Assembly (NCBI GenBank): GCA_050692055.1
Contig: JBOGTC010000085.1
Location: forward strand, 1 to 32,374
Origin: JBOGTC01 sp050692055
GTDB taxonomy: Bacteria > Chloroflexota > Limnocylindria > QHBO01
Direction: 5' to 3'
Length of the DNA: 32,374 bases
Program-made: the position numbers and the translations under genes
In this document: positions 15,473 to 23,303 of the stretch, in pieces
Layout of the letters: each line of letters starts with the position of its first letter
How positions within the stretch are numbered: the first letter of the stretch is position 1
The notes under the pieces: model-generated
The model's input: the letters and a program-made list of their open reading frames with translations, nothing else
Told to the model about the DNA's origin: nothing
Database searches by the model: none

Positions 15473-15487
15473 ATACAGCGCAGTATA
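15472..15487 (-). promoter_or_regulatory. vapBC promoter with overlapping palindromic operator
   Basis: On the plus strand TATAC-A-GCGC-A-GTATA, a 16-nt palindrome with one mismatched pair. On the minus strand its end supplies TATACT as a -10 box, 9 nt before the vapB ATG. An RHH antitoxin bound here would block the polymerase directly. Confidence 0.5.
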
Positions 15488-15856
15488 CAGCCTTTTGGGA
15501 CGCTTGAGGAGAGCTCCCATCGACCGTGGACGCGGACGCGATGTCGCCACCATGACGGAGCCGATGTCCGGTTCCTGCTTCACCGCCACGTCGTCGCGAC
15601 GGAGACTGAAGTTGGAGGTGCGCCCGAGATGGCAGCACGGACAATTTCGCTCATCGAACGGGTTCTGCGACCGATCGTCTGCCTGCTGCTGGCGGTCGGG
15701 ATCGGCGTGACGCTGCCTGGGTAGCACGGGTACTTTGCCATCTAGTGTCCAGGTGACCGTCTGGCAAAGCGCTCGCTGATTGCGCCCGGACTCCGCGCCG
15801 GCAGCGAGGGGAGACACCGGTCACATAGATGACACTCCATCGCGTGTACCGGCGCC
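15488..15856. other. Intergenic stretch, no convincing gene
   Basis: I see no recognisable gene between vapB and the next GNAT gene. A 31-codon plus-strand frame at 15630-15724 would encode one hydrophobic helix (ERVLRPIVCLLLAVGIGVTL), but it has no ribosome-binding site. The hairpin at 15733-15769 is the only clear structure. Confidence 0.4.
15733..15769. terminator. 8-bp inverted repeat, possible terminator or IS-end scar
   Basis: CTTTGCCA (15733-15740) pairs perfectly with TGGCAAAG (15762-15769) around 21 nt. The inner GTGTCCAGGTGACC resembles ends of some insertion sequences, but no transposase remnant is next to it. Confidence 0.3.
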
Positions 15857-15862
15857 TACCAT
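15857..15862 (+). promoter_or_regulatory. Likely -10 box of a leaderless mRNA
   Basis: TACCAT, then 9 nt, then the TTG at 15872. The ATGs in between are followed at once by stops, so the TTG is the first usable start. Confidence 0.35.
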
Positions 15863-15871
15863 GCCCATGCA

Positions 15872-16468
15872 TTGAAAGACCTGATCGTTCAGCCGCTGAC
15901 GCCGGAGAGGTGGAACGTCCTCGCCGGCCTATTCTCGCAGGGCGGTGACCCGAAGCGCTGCTGGTGCACCTTCTGGCGCCTCTCGAACGCCAGCGCGTTC
16001 GGCTCCACCGCCGACGCGAACCGCGCCTGGCTCCGCAATCGGACCGATGCCGGCGGGATCCCGCCGGGCCTTGTCGCCATCCGCGACGGCGAGGCGATCG
16101 GATGGGTGAGCCTGGGACCGCGTGGCGAGTTCGAGCGCCTGGGCCGTTCGCGGACGATTCCCCAGCCACCCGGCGAGGATGTCTGGTCGGTCGTCTGCTT
16201 CGTGGTCGGCCGGAAGGCGCGAAGATCGGGCCTTGCATCGGTCCTGCTCGAGGCCGCGGTCGATCACGCCCGCGCCAGCGGCGCCAGGGTGCTCGAGGCC
16301 TATCCTGTGCGGACCGATGGGCAGCGCATGAGCTCGGCATCGGCCTACACGGGGACGCTCGGGATGTTCGAGCGCGCCGGCTTCCATGTCGTGGCCGACA
16401 CCTCCTCGAAGGCGGGCGGCGGTCTGCCGCGCGTCGTCGTCCGGCGTGAGCTATCCGAGCGTCGATGA
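15872..16468 (+). CDS. GNAT-family N-acetyltransferase, CWC type (paralogue)
   Basis: 198 aa. It shares the layout of the GNAT at 11112-11723: N-terminal KRCWCTFWRL, a variable middle, VAIRDGEAIGWVSLGPRGEF, the acetyl-CoA segment WSVVCFVVGRKARRSGLASV with R-x-S-G-L-A as the pyrophosphate loop, ARVLEAYPVRTDGQ and the end strand GTLGMFERAGFHVVADT. Substrate unknown. TTG start without a Shine-Dalgarno. The gene stands alone, followed by a degraded region. Confidence 0.85.
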   Translation: MKDLIVQPLTPERWNVLAGLFSQGGDPKRCWCTFWRLSNASAFGSTADANRAWLRNRTDAGGIPPGLVAIRDGEAIGWVSLGPRGEFERLGRSRTIPQPPGEDVWSVVCFVVGRKARRSGLASVLLEAAVDHARASGARVLEAYPVRTDGQRMSSASAYTGTLGMFERAGFHVVADTSSKAGGGLPRVVVRRELSERR

Positions 16469-16484
16469 GCCATGGCGCTCGCCG

Positions 16485-16585
16485 AGTGAGCGCTATCTGC
16501 GGGTCATGTCGGCCCTCGGGCCCTTACGCCCATCGGACGAGCCATAGCGGCGCTAGACAGCCCACTGGATGGCGTAGCGCTCACT
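16485..16585. repeat. 101-nt element with 11-bp terminal inverted repeats
   Basis: AGTGAGCGCTA (16485-16495) and TAGCGCTCACT (16575-16585) are perfect inverted repeats, with GGCCC-TC-GGGCC as an internal hairpin. It lies directly after the GNAT stop in a gene-free stretch. Size and plan resemble the element at 14790-14906, but I see no shared sequence. Confidence 0.4.
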
Positions 16586-16725
16586 GGAGGGGCGTGACAC
16601 GGCTTCCAGGCCCTCGAACGCGTGAGCGCGCCGATAGGGCTCGTGCGGTGAGCCGTAGGCCCGCCGTCGGCGAAGCCGCGATACCGGTGCTGGGCGCGAC
16701 GAGATCAGGAGCCGAATGCTGGCAC

Positions 16726-16830
16726 GCGGTCCTGTTCTACGGCGAGGAGATCGGCAGGGGCAATGACCAGCAGTATCCCAAGCGCGATGCCGTGCGCACC
16801 GCGATGCAGTGGTCCGTCGAGCCGCACGGC
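16726..16830 (+). pseudogene. Relic of a GH13 trehalose synthase/alpha-amylase
   Basis: Within 16469-16908, which otherwise holds no gene, one frame reads AVLFYGEEIGRGND and then KRDAVRTAMQWSVEPHG. In GH13 trehalose synthases and related amylases the matching piece is a conserved block near the end of the (beta/alpha)8 barrel (GDEIGMGDxxxLxxRxAVRTPMQW). Only this 35-residue block survives; flanking sequence in the same frame is not GH13-like. A residual exon-like scrap of a gene otherwise deleted. Confidence 0.65.
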
Positions 16831-16908
16831 TACCATATGTTCGGAGCACGCGCCAGGTCCTGACGGGTGACGCAAAAGCTCCGCGCCGACGCCAACGCTG
16901 ACAGCGGC

Positions 16909-16914
16909 TACCAT
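16909..16914 (+). promoter_or_regulatory. Likely -10 box of a leaderless mRNA
   Basis: TACCAT, then 7 nt, then the ATG at 16922. It decides between two ATGs 9 nt apart, since the first (16913) overlaps the box itself. Confidence 0.4.
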
Positions 16915-16921
16915 GCCGCCG

Positions 16922-18892
16922 ATGCTGTACGACTACCCGGCGGTCACCGTCGAGACGGTCACGACGGAGACCGATGCCGCGCTGGCGCGCGCCGATGCGC
17001 TCGTCGAGCGGGCTACTGCCAGCGCCGGCTCCCCCACGTTCGACGCCACGCTCTTGCCGCTCGAGCTGGCCGGCGCCCAGGTCGCGGCCGGCTACGGACG
17101 CGGAGGCTTCCTGGGCCAGGTGCACAGCGACGCCGCCGTGCGCGACGCGGGCACCCAAGCTGAGGAGCGGATCAACAAGTGGCGCGTGGCCATCGTCTTC
17201 CGCGAAGACCTGTACCGGGCGGTCCGAGCGTTCGCCGAAACGGACGAGGCACGGATGCTGGAGGGCGAACGCGCCCGGCTGCTCGAGCACTGGCTGCGCG
17301 ACTTTCGGCGCGCGGGCCACCAGCTGGACGCCGATGCACGAGCCGAGCTGGAGCGGCTGCGCAACCGGCTGGTGGAGATCGAGGTGGCCTTCAAGCGCAA
17401 CGTCAACGAGCACCGTGACGGGATCGACGTCAGGCGCGAGCAGCTGGCGGGTCTGCCGGATGACTACATCAAGCGCCTCACGCGCGGCGAGGCAGAGGGC
17501 ACGTTCCGCGTCAGCCTCGACTATCCCGAGCTGAACCCGTTTCTCGACCACGCGCACGATCGGGGTCTGCGCGAGCAGCTCTTCCGCAAGCACTGGAACC
17601 GGGCGGTCGGGGCCAATCGCGCCCTGCTGGCCGAGGCGCTCGAGGTTCGACGCCGCATCGCCGCCCTGTTCGGCCAGCCGACCTGGGCGCATCACGCCAT
17701 GGAACTGAAGATGGCTGGGGCGCCGGCACGCGTGCGCGCCTTCTACGACGAGCTGCTGCCCATGGTGGCCAGCACGACGCATGCGCAGCTCGACCGTCTG
17801 CGCCAACGGCTGGCCGCGGACGGCCACGACGGCCAGATCAGCGGATGGGACTGGCGCTACTACGACGACCAGCTGCGACGGACCGAGTACGGCGTCGACC
17901 AGGTGCAGATCAGCGAGCACCTCCCCCTGGAGGCCGCGATGGACGGGATGCTCGCCATCACCGGAGACGTCTTCGGGCTCGATTACCGGCAGGTGGATGA
18001 GGCCGATGCCAGGGCCTGGCACCCATCGGTCCGGCTGTACCAGATCAGCGATCGGTCGTCAGGCGAGATGCTGGCCCACTTCTATGCGGATCTGTTCCCG
18101 CGCGAGGGCAAGTTCGGGCACGCTGCGGCGTTTCCGCTGATCATCGGGCACCGGGCCGCGGACGGCGGACGGGTGATCCCGGTGAGCGCCATCGTGGCGA
18201 ACTTCACGCCTCCGACCGGCGACCGCCCATCGCTCCTGCGCCACTCGGAGCTCCAGACGCTGTTCCACGAGTTCGGCCACATCCTGCACATGAGCCTGAC
18301 CCGCGCCGAATTCACCCACTTCTCCGCCGCCGAGACCGAATGGGACTTCGTCGAGGCCCCGTCCCAGATCATGGAGCACTGGACCTGGGACGCATCGGTC
18401 CTGGGAAGGTTCGCCCGGCATCACGCCAGCGGTGAGCCGATCCCGGCTGATCTCGTCGAGCAGCTCGTCGCGGCCCGCTACGTCAACGTCGGGATCAAGA
18501 TCGGGATGCAGGCCTTCTATGGCCTGCTCGACCTTGCCCTCCATGCCGAGGTGCAGGCACCCGAGCTGGACACCGCCCTGCGCGAGACATACGCCGTTAC
18601 CGGCATGCCGTATCCGGAGGGCACGTTCATGCTCTCAGGCTTCGCGCACCTCGTGGGCGGCTACGACGCCGGTTACTACGGCTACCTGTGGTCTGAGGTG
18701 ATCGGCGACGACATGTTCGGCCGCTTCGCCTCCGAGGGTGTGCTGTCGCCCGCCGTCGGCGCCGAGTATCGGCGCGAGATCCTGGAACCAAACGGATCCC
18801 GACCGGCCGACGAGCTCATCCGCGCCTTTCTCGGCCGGGACCCCTCCAATGAGGCGTTCCTCCGCCTGCGCGGCATCCTGCCTCCCGACTGA
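16922..18892 (+). CDS. M3 family metallo-oligopeptidase
   Basis: 656 aa from the ATG at 16922 (three residues more if 16913 is used), full length for M3 (thimet/oligopeptidase F type) enzymes. The N-terminal helical domain covers about 1-230. The zinc site is HEFGH at about residues 449-453 (LQTLFHEFGHILHMSL), with the third ligand Glu about 27 residues on in DFVEAPSQIMEHWTWD. The end (YPEGTFMLSGFAHLVGG, YDAGYYGYLWSEVIGDDMFG) has the substrate-closing Tyr/His residues. No signal peptide: it degrades short peptides in the cytoplasm. It has no Shine-Dalgarno and stands alone. Confidence 0.93.
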   Translation: MLYDYPAVTVETVTTETDAALARADALVERATASAGSPTFDATLLPLELAGAQVAAGYGRGGFLGQVHSDAAVRDAGTQAEERINKWRVAIVFREDLYRAVRAFAETDEARMLEGERARLLEHWLRDFRRAGHQLDADARAELERLRNRLVEIEVAFKRNVNEHRDGIDVRREQLAGLPDDYIKRLTRGEAEGTFRVSLDYPELNPFLDHAHDRGLREQLFRKHWNRAVGANRALLAEALEVRRRIAALFGQPTWAHHAMELKMAGAPARVRAFYDELLPMVASTTHAQLDRLRQRLAADGHDGQISGWDWRYYDDQLRRTEYGVDQVQISEHLPLEAAMDGMLAITGDVFGLDYRQVDEADARAWHPSVRLYQISDRSSGEMLAHFYADLFPREGKFGHAAAFPLIIGHRAADGGRVIPVSAIVANFTPPTGDRPSLLRHSELQTLFHEFGHILHMSLTRAEFTHFSAAETEWDFVEAPSQIMEHWTWDASVLGRFARHHASGEPIPADLVEQLVAARYVNVGIKIGMQAFYGLLDLALHAEVQAPELDTALRETYAVTGMPYPEGTFMLSGFAHLVGGYDAGYYGYLWSEVIGDDMFGRFASEGVLSPAVGAEYRREILEPNGSRPADELIRAFLGRDPSNEAFLRLRGILPPD

Positions 18893-18940
18893 CGGCGGCC
18901 CCCTGGCACACGGTTGGGCGGCCACCGACACGGCGGCACG

Positions 18941-18959
18941 GCGGCGCGTTGCGCGCCGC
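18941..18959 (+). terminator. GC-rich hairpin after the M3 peptidase gene
   Basis: GCGGCGCG-TTG-CGCGCCGC, an 8-bp perfect stem with a 3-nt loop, 49 nt after the stop. There is no T tract, so if it terminates it does so without one or through Rho. Confidence 0.4.
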
Positions 18960-18982
18960 TAGGCGGGACGGCGGCGGCCCTG

Positions 18983-19120
18983 TTGCACCACGTGGAGCTA
19001 ACGGGGAAGAAGAGGCCAGATTCACCGTCATGTTTCCCGCGGCTTTCACCTGGTGCAACAGGTGGGGACGGTGACGCGGAAAAGCGCGTCTTCTTCCCCG
19101 GTACCTCCATACCGTGCAAA
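18983..19120. repeat. Complex palindromic intergenic repeat, copy A
   Basis: About 138 nt. The left arm TTGCACC..GTGGAG....ACGGGGAAGAAGAG (18983-19014) is the reverse complement, with few mismatches, of the right arm CTTCTTCCCCG.TACCTCCA...GTGCAA (19090-19119). A central GGTGCAAC (19052-19059) pairs with the left end, so the element can fold as two hairpins or one long one. It is closely similar to copy B at 21124-21260. It contains no convincing gene and lies 90 nt before the sigma-factor gene. Confidence 0.8.
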
Positions 19121-19219
19121 CGGGAGCGCGTCCACGCCGGCATGTCACGAAACGAACACCCTGGGCGTCATCGGTGTCTGGAAGGGTGAACGGATAGGGA
19201 GGGAGCAGCACTGGACCTC

Positions 19220-19768
19220 GTGCGGCTGGCCCAGGCCGGCGACAGGGAGGCATTCGAGATGCTCGTGGAACGCCATGCCACGGAGCTGTACCGCCTTGCG
19301 GCGGCGATCGTCGGCGAGGTCGACGCTCGGGATCTGACCCAGGAGGCATTCGTGAAGGCCTGGACCGATCTGCCTCGCCTGCGGCAGCCGGAGTCCTTCC
19401 CCTTCTGGCTGCGCCGCATCTGCGTGAACCGATGCCGAAACTGGCTGCGAGCATCCGGCCGTCGAGGACGCCCGATCTCGCTGGACGCCGATGACACGTT
19501 CGCCGACCGCCTGCACGATGGCCGCCGCGACTTCCGCGGCGCAATCGAGGCGCGGGTCGTGATCCAGCCCGCGTTCGAAGGCCTCACGCCGGACCAGCGC
19601 GCGATGCTCGTCCTGCACTACACGTTTGGGTACTCCATCGCTGAGGCGGCCGATGCGCTCGACGTGCGCGTGGGGACCGCGAAGTCGCGCCTCAACGCGG
19701 GACTGGTGGCGCTGCGGCGGGCGGTGGGCACGATCGACGCCAATCCCAAGCCGGAGGTGGCGCTGTGA
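19220..19768 (+). CDS. ECF-type RNA polymerase sigma factor
   Basis: 182 aa from the GTG at 19220. A CTG at 19211 would sit better behind GGGAGGGAG and gives the common LDLVRLAQAGDREAF opening, so the true start may be there. Region 2: FEMLVERHATELYRLAAAIV, DARDLTQEAFVKAWTDLPRL, FPFWLRRICVNRCRNWLRAS. Region 4: LTPDQRAMLVLHYTFGYSIA, EAADALDVRVGTAKSRLNAG. It directs polymerase to a dedicated promoter set. Its stop codon overlaps the start of the next gene (GTGA), the usual arrangement with an anti-sigma factor. Both genes lie between repeat copies A and B. Confidence 0.9.
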   Translation: MRLAQAGDREAFEMLVERHATELYRLAAAIVGEVDARDLTQEAFVKAWTDLPRLRQPESFPFWLRRICVNRCRNWLRASGRRGRPISLDADDTFADRLHDGRRDFRGAIEARVVIQPAFEGLTPDQRAMLVLHYTFGYSIAEAADALDVRVGTAKSRLNAGLVALRRAVGTIDANPKPEVAL

Positions 19769-21090
19769 GCGACGAGCAGATCGTCGAGTACCTGCGCTCC
19801 CGTGGCCGGATGATGCCGCCCGCAGATCTCGTCGGCTCGGTGATGGATGCGGTCGCCGATGCACCGCAGCGCCGGCTTTCGTGGTTCGCCCCGTTCGTCC
19901 CGGCCGTGGCCGCGCTCGCCGCTGCCGGAGGCGTCGTGCTGCTCGCGTTCATCGTCGGCCAGAGCCCGGACCTCGGCCCGCCTGCCTCAGGCTCCCCGCC
20001 GCCTGTCGCGACCCCGACGATGGAGCCGTCGCCCAGCGCGTCGCCGTCGCCGACGCCCAGGGGCACGCCCGAACTGTCGCAGGGACCTCTGCTCGAACCG
20101 GGTGACACCGCCCTGATCGAGGCGGTATGGACGGACGGAGAGTTCGGCACGATTACCCTCGAGCGTGGCCCGGATGTCGGCGGCTACCGGCTCGTCCCCG
20201 AGCCGAGCAGCGAGACCCACTTCTTCATCGAGATCCCCACGACGTACGAGCTCGATCGCGTGCCAGACGGCGCCGATTGGGGCGGGCTCGACTGGCGCAT
20301 CGAGAGCGCCGACGGGTCGGTCGCCGCGGGGGAGGTGTCGGTCTTCCCGCCACCCGAGCCGTGCATGGGGCTCGCCCAGTGGCCGGGTGCGACGGTGCCG
20401 GAGGATCGGTACGAGGGATGCATGCTCTTCGCGCTCCCGCGCGAGGCGGCCGACGTGGAGCTGGAGCTGGTCTATGAGCCGACGAGCGCTTCCGGGCCGC
20501 TCGAGCGCATTCCCGTTCGTGCGCCCGGTCCGGCACCGGAGCCTGTGGCTGCCGAGTGGCCTCGACCCGATCCGGTGTACGTGGCGAAGCCCGGGCTTCC
20601 CTTCACCGTGCTCGAAAGCGCCGAGGCGGACGAGCTCTTTGCCGACGCCGACACCTGTACCAACCCGGAGGCCGGCTACACCCTCACCTTCCCCGAGTCG
20701 TGGTACACGAACACCGCGATCGGCGACGTGCCGGCCTGCTCGTGGTTCAGCCCGACCTTCTACGAGGCGACCGAGGGTGGGCCGGTGCCGGACGAGATCG
20801 CGATCGCGATCCGCGTCTTCGAGGGCCTTATCGGCTTCGTCTGGGTCGATCTGTACAGCGAGGATGTCGTGCTCGACGGCGTCGACGCGCGACGATACGA
20901 GACCGGGATGACGAAGGACGCCGCGACGCCCACCGACCAGTTCCAGTACAGCTACCTCGCCTACCTGGACGACGAGCCGTCCGAAGGATTGAAGCTGTGG
21001 GCGTTCACGGGAACCGAGTACGGCGGAACCTACGAGCTCAACAGGGCGGTCTTCGACCGGATCATGGCCAGCCTCCGGTTCGACGAGTGA
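19765..21090 (+). CDS. Membrane-anchored sigma-partner protein (putative anti-sigma factor)
   Basis: 441 aa. The N-terminal 42 residues are cytoplasmic (DEQIVEYLRSRGRMMPPADL, VGSVMDAVADAPQRR), followed by one membrane helix (FVPAVAALAAAGGVVLLAFI, about 43-64). A Pro/Ser/Thr linker (PPVATPTMEPSPSASPSPTP) leads to a 330-residue outer part with paired Cys, including a TFPESWYTNTAIGDVPACSW segment. The short cytosolic part is anti-sigma-like in position, but I see no zinc HxxxCxxC motif. The coupling to the sigma gene by the GTGA overlap is the main argument for the role. The outer domain would be the sensor; its ligand is unknown. Confidence 0.65.
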   Translation: MSDEQIVEYLRSRGRMMPPADLVGSVMDAVADAPQRRLSWFAPFVPAVAALAAAGGVVLLAFIVGQSPDLGPPASGSPPPVATPTMEPSPSASPSPTPRGTPELSQGPLLEPGDTALIEAVWTDGEFGTITLERGPDVGGYRLVPEPSSETHFFIEIPTTYELDRVPDGADWGGLDWRIESADGSVAAGEVSVFPPPEPCMGLAQWPGATVPEDRYEGCMLFALPREAADVELELVYEPTSASGPLERIPVRAPGPAPEPVAAEWPRPDPVYVAKPGLPFTVLESAEADELFADADTCTNPEAGYTLTFPESWYTNTAIGDVPACSWFSPTFYEATEGGPVPDEIAIAIRVFEGLIGFVWVDLYSEDVVLDGVDARRYETGMTKDAATPTDQFQYSYLAYLDDEPSEGLKLWAFTGTEYGGTYELNRAVFDRIMASLRFDE

Positions 21091-21123
21091 CGGGCTGACG
21101 GCTCCTCGCGGCATGCCGCGACG

Positions 21124-21260
21124 TTGCACCGGGTGGAGACAACGGGGAAGAAGAGCGCCGAAACACCGGCTGCTTCCCCGGTGGCTTCACAGGGTGCAAC
21201 ACGCGGGGAAATAGAGGCCGATCCGGGCCTCTTCTTCCCCGATACCTCCACCTCGTGCAA
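21124..21260. repeat. Complex palindromic intergenic repeat, copy B
   Basis: About 137 nt, same plan as copy A. Left arm 21124-21155, right arm 21231-21260 as its inverse. Inner arms GGGGAAG/CTTCCCC, GTTGCACC/GGTGCAAC and AGAGGCC/GGCCT make two consecutive hairpins. It starts 33 nt after the stop of the sigma-partner gene. The rest of 21091-21338 holds no gene. Confidence 0.8.
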
Positions 21261-21338
21261 CGCGCACCCGCGCACAACGGGCATCACGCGCGCCACGCGC
21301 ATCGCGCTGGCTCGCCGTGCCGTCCCGTGGCCGGGGCC

Positions 21339-21512
21339 TCAGTAGTAGTCGCTGCAGGAGAGGAAGTAGCCGCAGCGCCGGCAGATGAGCTTGCACTTGC
21401 GCTCCTCCAGCTCCGACCCGCAGTTGGCGCAGGTACGGATGACCCGGCCCGGATCCAGGCGACCCGATCGCGGCCGAGGATCTGCATGCGTCGTGGCCTT
21501 CGAGGGCGGCAT
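21339..21512 (-). CDS. Small zinc-ribbon protein
   Basis: 57 aa ending in CANCGSELEERKCKLICRRC then GYFLSCSDYY. Two CxxC knuckles (CANC and CRRC) with further Cys between and after them form a zinc ribbon. The run RKCKLICRRCGYFLSCSDYY is striking and looks conserved in short proteins I recall from high-GC genomes, but I know no function. The N-terminal half is basic and probably unstructured. ATG at 21512 with TATCCT 7 nt upstream and no Shine-Dalgarno. It is divergent from the DUF885 gene. Confidence 0.65.
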   Translation of the reverse strand: MPPSKATTHADPRPRSGRLDPGRVIRTCANCGSELEERKCKLICRRCGYFLSCSDYY

Positions 21513-21519
21513 CGGTGGC

Positions 21520-21525
21520 AGGATA
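21520..21525 (-). promoter_or_regulatory. Likely -10 box of a leaderless mRNA
   Basis: TATCCT on the minus strand, 7 nt before the ATG at 21512. Confidence 0.4.
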
Positions 21526-21599
21526 GGCCGATGCGCGACCCGCGGAGGGCGCGCCGCGCAGGTTCGACGGATTGGCAGAGGCATTGAAGGAAGGGAACG

Positions 21600-23285
21600 G
21601 TGACCGACTCCAAGGTCCTGGCCTCGCTGGCGGACGAATACTGGGAGGCGCGGCTGCAGGCGCATCCGGTCATGGCCACCGCCATCGGCGACCGACGCTT
21701 CGATGATCGGCTGGAGGACATCTCGCCCGAGGGCCGGGCTGCCTGGCACGCCAGGCTCATGGAGCTGCACGACCGCGTCGGCCGCATCACGACGGCGCAG
21801 CTGGACGAGGAGGATCGCATCACGCAGGCGGCGCTAGACGAGGTGATCCGGACCGACGTGGCCATCGCCGACGCCGACCGCCACGCCTACTCCGTGGATC
21901 CGCTCGATGGGCCGCAGGTTGGCTTCCTCAACATCCCGGCCTTCCAGTCCGTCCGCACCGAGGACGAGGCCGAGGACCTCCTCGCGCGCTGGCGGGCGAT
22001 GGGTCCCTGGGTGGACGATCTGATCGCGAACCTGCGTCGCGGCGCATCCGACGGTCGTCTTGGCGTGCGGATGCTGGTCGGCTGCGTGATCGAGCAGCTC
22101 GAGGAGACATTGGCGCGCCCCGATGCCGAGTGGCCGCTCGCTGCGCCGACGCGCGCCGTCCCCGACGACTGGTCCGACGCCGACGCGGACCGCTTCCGGA
22201 GCGGTCTGACCGACGCGATTGCGGTCCACATTCGGCCCGCGTTCGGCCGTTACCGCGAGTTCCTGGTAAACGAGATCCAACCGCGGGCGCGCTCAGACGA
22301 GCAACCCGGACTCGTGCATCTGCCCGGGGGCGACGCGACGTATCGGTCCCTGGTGCGAGCCTACACGTCCCTGCCGACCTCGCCCGAGGAGATCCACGAA
22401 ACCGGTCTGGCCGAGGTGGAGCGCATCGACGTCGAGCTCGTCGAGCTCGGAGCACGCCTGCTCGACACCGATGGGCTGGCTGCCACGCTCGACCGCCTAC
22501 GCTCCGATCCGGCCCTGCGCTTCACGCAGGGCGACGAGGTTTTCAAGGTGGCGGAAGGCTCGCTTTGGCGAGCCAGCGCGTCGATCGACGCTTGGTTCGG
22601 CCGTCTGCCGCTGGCGCCGTGCGAGGTCGTGCGCATGGAACCGCACGAGGAGAAGCACTCGACCATCGCCTACTACCGCGAGCCAGCGGTCGACGGCAGC
22701 CGGCCGGGCCAGTACTACATCAACACCTCCGAGCCGGAGACGCGTCCGCGGTACGAGGCGGAGGCGCTCGCCTTCCACGAAGCCGTCCCGGGGCATCACC
22801 TGCAGACGGCGATCGCGCAGGAGCTCGCCCGACTGCCGGACTTCCGGCGCTTTCTCGGGACCACGGCGTACGTCGAAGGCTGGGGCCTGTACGCCGAGCG
22901 GCTGGCGGTCGACATGGGCCTCTACTCCGGCGACCTCGATCTCTTCGGCGTGGCCTCGTTCGACGCCTGGCGCGCCTGCCGGCTCGTCGTGGACACCGGC
23001 ATGCACGCGATGGGCTGGTCACGCGGCCGCGCGATCGGCTTCATGACGGAGCACACCGGCCTGGGGGCGAACAACATCGCCAACGAGGTGGACCGATACA
23101 TCGCGATGCCCGGACAGGCGCTGGCCTACAAGCTTGGCCAGCTCGAGCTGCTGTGCCTGCGGGAAGAGGCTCGCTCGCGTCTCGGCGACGCCTTTGACAT
23201 CCGAGCGTTCCATGACGCCGTCCTCGGAGAGGGGGCGCTCCCGCTGCCCGTGCTCCGCCGGCTCGTCGAGCGCCGGCTGGCCTGA
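21600..23285 (+). CDS. DUF885 family metallopeptidase-like protein
   Basis: 561 aa, the normal length for DUF885. The zinc-site signature HEAVPGHH lies at about residues 393-400 (EALAFHEAVPGHHLQTAIAQ), with the downstream glutamate region TAYVEGWGLYAERLAVDMGL. Other family blocks are GQYYINTSEPETRPRYEAEA and MPGQALAYKLGQLELLCLRE. Members are predicted gluzincin-like carboxypeptidases; secreted forms exist, but this one has no signal peptide and should be cytoplasmic. GTG start with AAGGGAA just upstream. Convergent with the debranching-enzyme gene, 18 nt between stops, with ACCGCGCGCGGT as a possible shared stem. Confidence 0.9.
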   Translation: MTDSKVLASLADEYWEARLQAHPVMATAIGDRRFDDRLEDISPEGRAAWHARLMELHDRVGRITTAQLDEEDRITQAALDEVIRTDVAIADADRHAYSVDPLDGPQVGFLNIPAFQSVRTEDEAEDLLARWRAMGPWVDDLIANLRRGASDGRLGVRMLVGCVIEQLEETLARPDAEWPLAAPTRAVPDDWSDADADRFRSGLTDAIAVHIRPAFGRYREFLVNEIQPRARSDEQPGLVHLPGGDATYRSLVRAYTSLPTSPEEIHETGLAEVERIDVELVELGARLLDTDGLAATLDRLRSDPALRFTQGDEVFKVAEGSLWRASASIDAWFGRLPLAPCEVVRMEPHEEKHSTIAYYREPAVDGSRPGQYYINTSEPETRPRYEAEALAFHEAVPGHHLQTAIAQELARLPDFRRFLGTTAYVEGWGLYAERLAVDMGLYSGDLDLFGVASFDAWRACRLVVDTGMHAMGWSRGRAIGFMTEHTGLGANNIANEVDRYIAMPGQALAYKLGQLELLCLREEARSRLGDAFDIRAFHDAVLGEGALPLPVLRRLVERRLA

Positions 23286-23303
23286 AGCCGGCACCGCGCG
23301 CGG

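Noticed and set aside
15630..15724. 31-codon hydrophobic peptide, possible type I toxin
   Set aside because: No ribosome-binding site or leaderless box and no antisense RNA signal.
16553..18022. 489-codon minus-strand open frame
   Set aside because: Antisense to the first half of the M3 peptidase, with no recognisable motif and no start signal.
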